From Bartonella krasnovii (GTDB taxonomy: Bacteria > Pseudomonadota > Alphaproteobacteria > Rhizobiales > Rhizobiaceae), in NCBI RefSeq assembly GCF_003606345.3, contig NZ_CP031844.2, forward strand, positions 992,001 through 1,056,000: a DNA stretch of 64,000 bases. Direction: 5' to 3'. Of the stretch, positions 60,167 to 64,000 are shown one piece after another; positions within the stretch are counted from its first letter, which is position 1, and every line of letters begins with the position of its first letter. Both the position numbers and the translations under genes were made by a program. A model generated the notes under the pieces. That model made no database searches. It was not told the origin of the DNA and saw nothing but the letters and a program-made list of their open reading frames with translations.

Positions 60167-61276
60167 TCATGTCTTTATCCCATAAATTATACTCACATTA
60201 ACGGGGCGCGTTTCAACACCACCAACCCTCTCTGTCATGAGGTGATGTTCATGATGCCCCCTGTCATTGATACCCTCTTTGATAGGCATCGAATAATATA
60301 AAATGTTCGCAAACGGACTCCGGATAAACCAAGGCAAGCGGGGCGGCTTATCCTTTTCGGTAAACCAAAAGGGAACCTCTTCTTTCATGAAGCTCTCTAT
60401 TATTTTCTCACATTCAACAGCGCTAACCTGCAAGCCAGTACAGTCTCTCCTTCGCCTTGTCAAAGAATCTTCAGAAGAAGAAACATCCCGTTTCTTTCGT
60501 GAAGAATGCTCAACCGAAGATGCCGGACCTATTAAATGTTCATGCGCTTTCAAAGAACACGCTTGAACACTTGCAAAAGAACGCCAAAGATCTAGACCAC
60601 GTTCATAATCCAGTCCTCGTAAAAACATCCCTCGAAAATCCGGAACATTAAATGTCGAAACGCCATCTCCTTCACCCCACGTCGTTCCTATCGCGTCAAA
60701 TAATGCTCTATACGTTCTTCTCAAATATGCCCCCCCGTCACAAGGTAACCAACCTTCCGGTAAGCGTTCCATCGCAAAAGGACCTATCAGACCAGACGGT
60801 AGACGTTTTAAAGAAGAAGCTTTCTCCCTTGTTGGATTGAGAATTTGCCAACCGGTTATCTCTTCATCATACACAAGCCTATAAAGACAACCCTCTTGGA
60901 TTTCTCCTCCCGATAAAGCTAATAAACCACTGTCCGTTGCCTTATAGACGGGCTTGCCGGATAAAGCATTCAAAGAAACCGTTGTCGACCCAACATTCTT
61001 ACCCTTCGCTTTAAAACAAATCGATAGCCCATTCTTATACTCTAAAAACTGAGATTGGCTTAAAAGACGTATCGCACTGGTCTTTTGTGTATCATCAACC
61101 ATAACAATCCCTTCAAGCGTTCCACCCGTGTCTAACAAGTATTCCTTGACACGCTGCATCATAAAACGCGCGCTGTTATTGACTGTGTTTGGATGCTGTC
61201 CTTCTGACCAATTAATCAAGCTATCTGCACTACCATTCTCAGATGCCGTTAAAGACCAATCATATATCGTCGACAT
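60167..61276 (-). CDS. phage tail collar protein, paralogue 1
   Basis: A 369-residue member of a three-gene family. It has the shared N-terminal block (MSTIYDWSLTASENG, LINWSEGQHP, NNSARFMMQRVKEYL), a middle beta domain (KPVYKATDSGLLALSGGE) and the collar domain (GPFAMERLPEGWLPCDG, FNVPDFRGMFLRGLD, about 165-230). It ends in ETRPVNVSIIYGIKT. Between residues about 240 and 345 it has a private basic, Cys- and Ser-containing insert absent from the other two. GAGGTTTTA precedes the ATG. It probably forms a tail spike or baseplate fibre. Confidence 0.9.
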   Translation of the reverse strand: MSTIYDWSLTASENGSADSLINWSEGQHPNTVNNSARFMMQRVKEYLLDTGGTLEGIVMVDDTQKTSAIRLLSQSQFLEYKNGLSICFKAKGKNVGSTTVSLNALSGKPVYKATDSGLLALSGGEIQEGCLYRLVYDEEITGWQILNPTREKASSLKRLPSGLIGPFAMERLPEGWLPCDGGAYLRRTYRALFDAIGTTWGEGDGVSTFNVPDFRGMFLRGLDYERGLDLWRSFASVQACSLKAHEHLIGPASSVEHSSRKKRDVSSSEDSLTRRRRDCTGLQVSAVECEKIIESFMKEEVPFWFTEKDKPPRLPWFIRSPFANILYYSMPIKEGINDRGHHEHHLMTERVGGVETRPVNVSIIYGIKT

Positions 61277-61284
61277 CTAAAACC

Positions 61285-62298
61285 TCACGTCTTAATCCCG
61301 AATACAACACTCATATTAATCGGGCGTGTCTCACTGACACCTGAACTGACCAACTCAATATCACGCATGTGAAGATGAGAATGGGGAAAAGCTAGTCCAT
61401 GATGCACACGGATATTCTCTGCTCTCACACCCAAACGTTCAGCGAGTTTTTCCCTTTGCTGCTCATTCAGCTCATACCCCCAGATAATTGTCATATCTCC
61501 ATACCAACTCTCTTCCTCATTTGCATCATTCAAAATCGTAACTGTTTGTCCATCATGCTTATGCTTTCTCATGGCGTCATGCTGTAATGTGCCAAGATAA
61601 CGCCAACGGTCTATCTCACGGTCATCATCAACACCACGCAAAAAAACACCACGTAAATCGGGAACATTAAACTTCGTCCAACTCTCACTGCCTCCCCACC
61701 TCGTACCTATAGCATCATAAAGAGCTGGATAATCACTGCGCAAATAAGCCTGACCATCACACAGTAACCAACCAGACGGCAAAACTTGCATCCCAAAAAT
61801 CCCTATCGTACCGGTAGGATAAACCGGTATAACCGGTGCTTTCGGTAAAGAGAAAGGTGTAGGATTCAAAACATGCCAACCTTCATCCCTATAAACCACG
61901 TGATAAATGCATCCCTTTTGAAACTCGCCTCCCGATAAGGCTAATAAACCGCTGTCCGTTGCCTTATAGACGGGCTTGCCGGATAAAGCATTCAAAGCAA
62001 TCATTGTCGACCCAACATTCTTGCCCTTCGCTTTAAAACAAATCGATAACCCATTCTTATATTTTAAAAACTGAGATTTACTTTGAAGTCTTATCAACGT
62101 TGTTTGTTGTTCCCCATCAACCGTAAAGGTATTTTCAATTATACCACTCGTATCCGATAAATATTCCTTGATGCGCTGCATCATCACACGAGCACTATTG
62201 TTCAAACTACTAGGACGTTGCCCTTTTGACCAATCAATCAAATCATCACAATAGGCATTCTCAGAGGCATTTAAAGACCAATCATAAATCGTCGACAT
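61285..62298 (-). CDS. phage tail collar protein, paralogue 2
   Basis: A 337-residue paralogue with the same N-terminal block (MSTIYDWSLNASENA, DWSKGQRP), the KPVYKATDSGLLALSGGE segment, a collar domain with GIFGMQVLPSGWLLCDG and FNVPDLRGVFLRGVD, and the end ETRPINMSVVFGIKT. The segment of about 245-320 is unrelated to those of the other two (KHKHDGQTVTILNDANEEE). Spacing to its neighbours is 8-9 bases, so all three are one operon. Stretches of DNA in the middle are nearly identical to paralogue 1. Confidence 0.9.
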   Translation of the reverse strand: MSTIYDWSLNASENAYCDDLIDWSKGQRPSSLNNSARVMMQRIKEYLSDTSGIIENTFTVDGEQQTTLIRLQSKSQFLKYKNGLSICFKAKGKNVGSTMIALNALSGKPVYKATDSGLLALSGGEFQKGCIYHVVYRDEGWHVLNPTPFSLPKAPVIPVYPTGTIGIFGMQVLPSGWLLCDGQAYLRSDYPALYDAIGTRWGGSESWTKFNVPDLRGVFLRGVDDDREIDRWRYLGTLQHDAMRKHKHDGQTVTILNDANEEESWYGDMTIIWGYELNEQQREKLAERLGVRAENIRVHHGLAFPHSHLHMRDIELVSSGVSETRPINMSVVFGIKT

Positions 62299-62307
62299 CG
62301 TAAAACC

Positions 62308-63309
62308 TCATGTCTTAATCGCAAACAGAACAGAAACATTCACTGGACGCGTCTCACCTTCACCAGTGCTTCTCAAGTCAACCTCTTGATCTTCATCAAG
62401 GCTATAGGGGCTTGCAATATAACCTCCTAAATTCTCACGCTCTATACCCATAAAACTCGCCAGAGAGCTCCCTCCAAATAACCCCATACGATACCCCAAA
62501 ACAGCTGTTGTATTCCCATCCCAAAAGTCTTCATTGCTGGTAAAATGAGGAAAGGAAAGACTTTGCCCCTGATGTTGGTGGGACTCGATTAAATCGGTTT
62601 GCACACTTGCAAATCTACGATTGGCATCTATAGACCGTCCACTATCTAAGCCCCGTAAAAACATCCCTCGAAAATCCGGAACATTAAAGGTCGTAACGCT
62701 ATTTCCTTCACCCCAAACCGTTCCTATCGTCGCAAACAATTCACTATAATCATTTCGAGAGTAAGCCTTTCCATCGCACAACAACCAACCTTTTGGTATA
62801 GCCCGCATCCCAAATGTTCCTATAAATCCCGTTGGATAAAGGCTGCTTTCTTCTTCCAAAGGAATAGAGGTAGGATTCATAAGATACCAATGATCTCCAT
62901 GATAGACCAATGTATAAATACATCCCTGCTGGATTTCCCCGCCCGATAATGCACCAATCCCGAATTCCGTTGCTTTATAAACCGGCTTGCCCTCTAAGGC
63001 ATTAAGGGAGAGTGTGGTTGCACCAATATTCTTACCCGTTGCCATAAAGCATAAAACAATCCCATTCTTATATTCCAAAAATGCCGTTTGGCTTTCAAGT
63101 CTTATCAATGTCGTTTGTTCGGCATAATCATTCGTAACAATGCCTTCAAGCGTTCCACCCGTATCTAACAAGTATTCCTTGACACGCTGCATCATAAAAC
63201 GCGCGCTCGTGTTCACACGGCTAGGATGCTGCCCTTCTGACCAATCAATCAAATCATCTGCGCGTGTGTTATCCGCCGCTCTAAGCGACCAATCATAAAT
63301 CGTTGACAT
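62308..63309 (-). CDS. phage tail collar protein, paralogue 3
   Basis: A 333-residue paralogue. The N-terminal block reads MSTIYDWSLRAADNT and DWSEGQHP, the middle reads KPVYKATEFGIGALSGGE, and the collar reads GTFGMRAIPKGWLLCDG with FNVPDFRGMFLRGLD, ending in ETRPVNVSVLFAIKT. The variable segment (about 240-315) has ESHQHQGQSLSFPHF and FGGSSLASFMG. AAGGGTC precedes the ATG. It is the first of the three in transcription order and follows the SLT gene by 11 bases. Confidence 0.9.
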   Translation of the reverse strand: MSTIYDWSLRAADNTRADDLIDWSEGQHPSRVNTSARFMMQRVKEYLLDTGGTLEGIVTNDYAEQTTLIRLESQTAFLEYKNGIVLCFMATGKNIGATTLSLNALEGKPVYKATEFGIGALSGGEIQQGCIYTLVYHGDHWYLMNPTSIPLEEESSLYPTGFIGTFGMRAIPKGWLLCDGKAYSRNDYSELFATIGTVWGEGNSVTTFNVPDFRGMFLRGLDSGRSIDANRRFASVQTDLIESHQHQGQSLSFPHFTSNEDFWDGNTTAVLGYRMGLFGGSSLASFMGIERENLGGYIASPYSLDEDQEVDLRSTGEGETRPVNVSVLFAIKT

Positions 63310-63320
63310 GATTTTGACCC

Positions 63321-63956
63321 TTAAATTCCGTAAAATGCCCGCATGAATTGCGTCATCAAAGGATTATCATCTTCTTCATGCTCTTCTTCTGAAGGCTCTT
63401 CCTGCGAGGCTAATAACGCCCGTAAAACCTCTAGCAAGTTCACTCTATTGCTAATGCCCCCTCGTGCTATAGGACTTGCTCTGTAAGGCTGTCCACCATA
63501 CATTTGGAAAACACGATTAACAAAATCACTTGCACGCATTGCGTTATTGCCTGCATTCAAACCAACCACATTGCTCCCAACCAATTGCGCTGCATTGGCA
63601 TGGGGATTTTGCAAAAGACGCGTGGCTCCTCCTGCTCCTTGTTGATGCGCTAAATATAATTCTGCCTCTGTGGGCGCTCTTCCCAACACACGGCTTAAAT
63701 GGTTGCGATTATCAAGCGTCAACCGCCCCATGGCATCGGCTGCTTGCATGGGGTCAAAACGGTCTTGTAAGCCATATTGCTTAGCTGTGCTGTCTATAAA
63801 CTGATACAAACCACCCGCAGAAGAGCGCGGATTCCTTGCATTGGGATTACCACCACTCTCAACTTGCGCAACACGGTATAAATAGCTTTCCGGCAATCCA
63901 TACCGCGCCGCTGCTTGACGTATCGCTTGATCAACTGAAGGACTGTAACGGGTCAT
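63321..63956 (-). CDS. SLT-type lytic transglycosylase, probably virion-associated
   Basis: A 211-residue protein with an N-terminal SLT-like fold: the catalytic Glu in VAQVESGGNPNARN (about residue 33), SSAGGLYQFIDSTAKQYG and LAHQQGAGG (about 100). It has no signal peptide, so it is more likely a tail-tip enzyme that opens the cell wall during DNA entry than a housekeeping transglycosylase. The last 40 residues are strongly acidic (EEPSEEEHEEDD). AAGGAAG lies 9 bases before the ATG. Confidence 0.9.
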   Translation of the reverse strand: MTRYSPSVDQAIRQAAARYGLPESYLYRVAQVESGGNPNARNPRSSAGGLYQFIDSTAKQYGLQDRFDPMQAADAMGRLTLDNRNHLSRVLGRAPTEAELYLAHQQGAGGATRLLQNPHANAAQLVGSNVVGLNAGNNAMRASDFVNRVFQMYGGQPYRASPIARGGISNRVNLLEVLRALLASQEEPSEEEHEEDDNPLMTQFMRAFYGI

Positions 63957-63970
63957 AATTTAATGCTTCC

Positions 63971-64000
63971 TTACTCAAATGCACTCAATACATTCAAGCC
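63971..64000 (-). CDS. C-terminal end of an upstream phage gene (fragment)
   Basis: On the minus strand a frame entering from the right edge reads GLNVLSAFE and stops with TAA at 63973-63971, 15 bases before the SLT gene start. The short spacing fits the operon pattern, but ten codons are too few to identify a product. Confidence 0.4.
   Translation of the reverse strand, partial: GLNVLSAFE

Larger units (their letters stand above)
52433..64000 (-). mobile_element. phage-derived region (host-recognition and lysis module), right end outside window
   Basis: Every gene from 52533 to the right edge is on the minus strand, tightly packed with good ribosome-binding sites, and of phage type: an SLT transglycosylase, three tail-collar proteins, a giant fibre, accessory proteins, an endolysin, a putative holin-like protein and an XRE regulator. 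No integrase, terminase, portal, capsid or tape-measure gene is in view. It is either the end of a prophage inserted at tRNA-Thr or part of a domesticated tail or gene-transfer-agent locus, a kind known in Bartonella. The window does not decide between these. Confidence 0.82.

Overview
The window is AT-rich chromosomal DNA of an alphaproteobacterium of the order Rhizobiales. Gene content, compact operons separated by very AT-rich gaps, and the style of the phage genes point to the genus Bartonella. That assignment comes from recognising the proteins by eye, not from a database search, and the species is not claimed.

About 1-52,170 is core chromosome. Region by region: (a) 1-7,702, minus strand: cell-envelope and replication genes rlpA, a dacA-like gene, tmk, holB, metG, tatD and a metallo-beta-lactamase-fold hydrolase, the last cut by the window edge. 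(b) 8,283-21,683: tRNA-Lys, lexA, rimO, ttcA, rpsD, trmJ-murI, sfsA-map, radC, a DUF3126 gene, an alpha/beta hydrolase coupled to a DUF192 gene, and a double cold-shock protein, with several gene-free gaps. (c) 22,009-26,873: a complete branched-chain amino-acid ABC transporter livKHMGF, closed by a strong hairpin. (d) 26,965-40,459: gatC-gatA, ruvX, an AidB-like flavoprotein, pyrB with a non-catalytic pyrC', plsY-dprA, topA-rnr. (e) 40,814-52,170: an MFS transporter, rpmG, a nuclease, a uracil-DNA glycosylase-like gene, an Lrp-type regulator, cobT, dusA, glpD, a DsbA-like protein and accB-accC.

From a tRNA-Thr at 52,357 to the right edge the window changes character. All genes lie on the minus strand, have good Shine-Dalgarno sites and are phage-like. 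In transcription order they are: an SLT-type lytic transglycosylase, three tandem tail-collar paralogues, a small coiled-coil protein, a 1,711-residue alanine-rich coiled-coil fibre ending in a C-type-lectin-like domain, a small putative fibre accessory protein, a terminator, a GH24 endolysin, a one-helix membrane protein, an unknown 148-residue protein and an XRE-type regulator. This is the host-recognition and lysis end of a prophage, or of a domesticated tail or gene-transfer-agent locus. Its head, packaging and integration genes, if present, lie outside the window.

The most interesting signals are the giant fibre, whose last 40 residues look like the variable region of diversity-generating retroelement targets; the 357-bp tandem repeats inside it; the three diversified collar paralogues; a DacA-like protein that has lost two of its three catalytic motifs; and a LexA whose self-cleavage dipeptide reads Ala-Ser.
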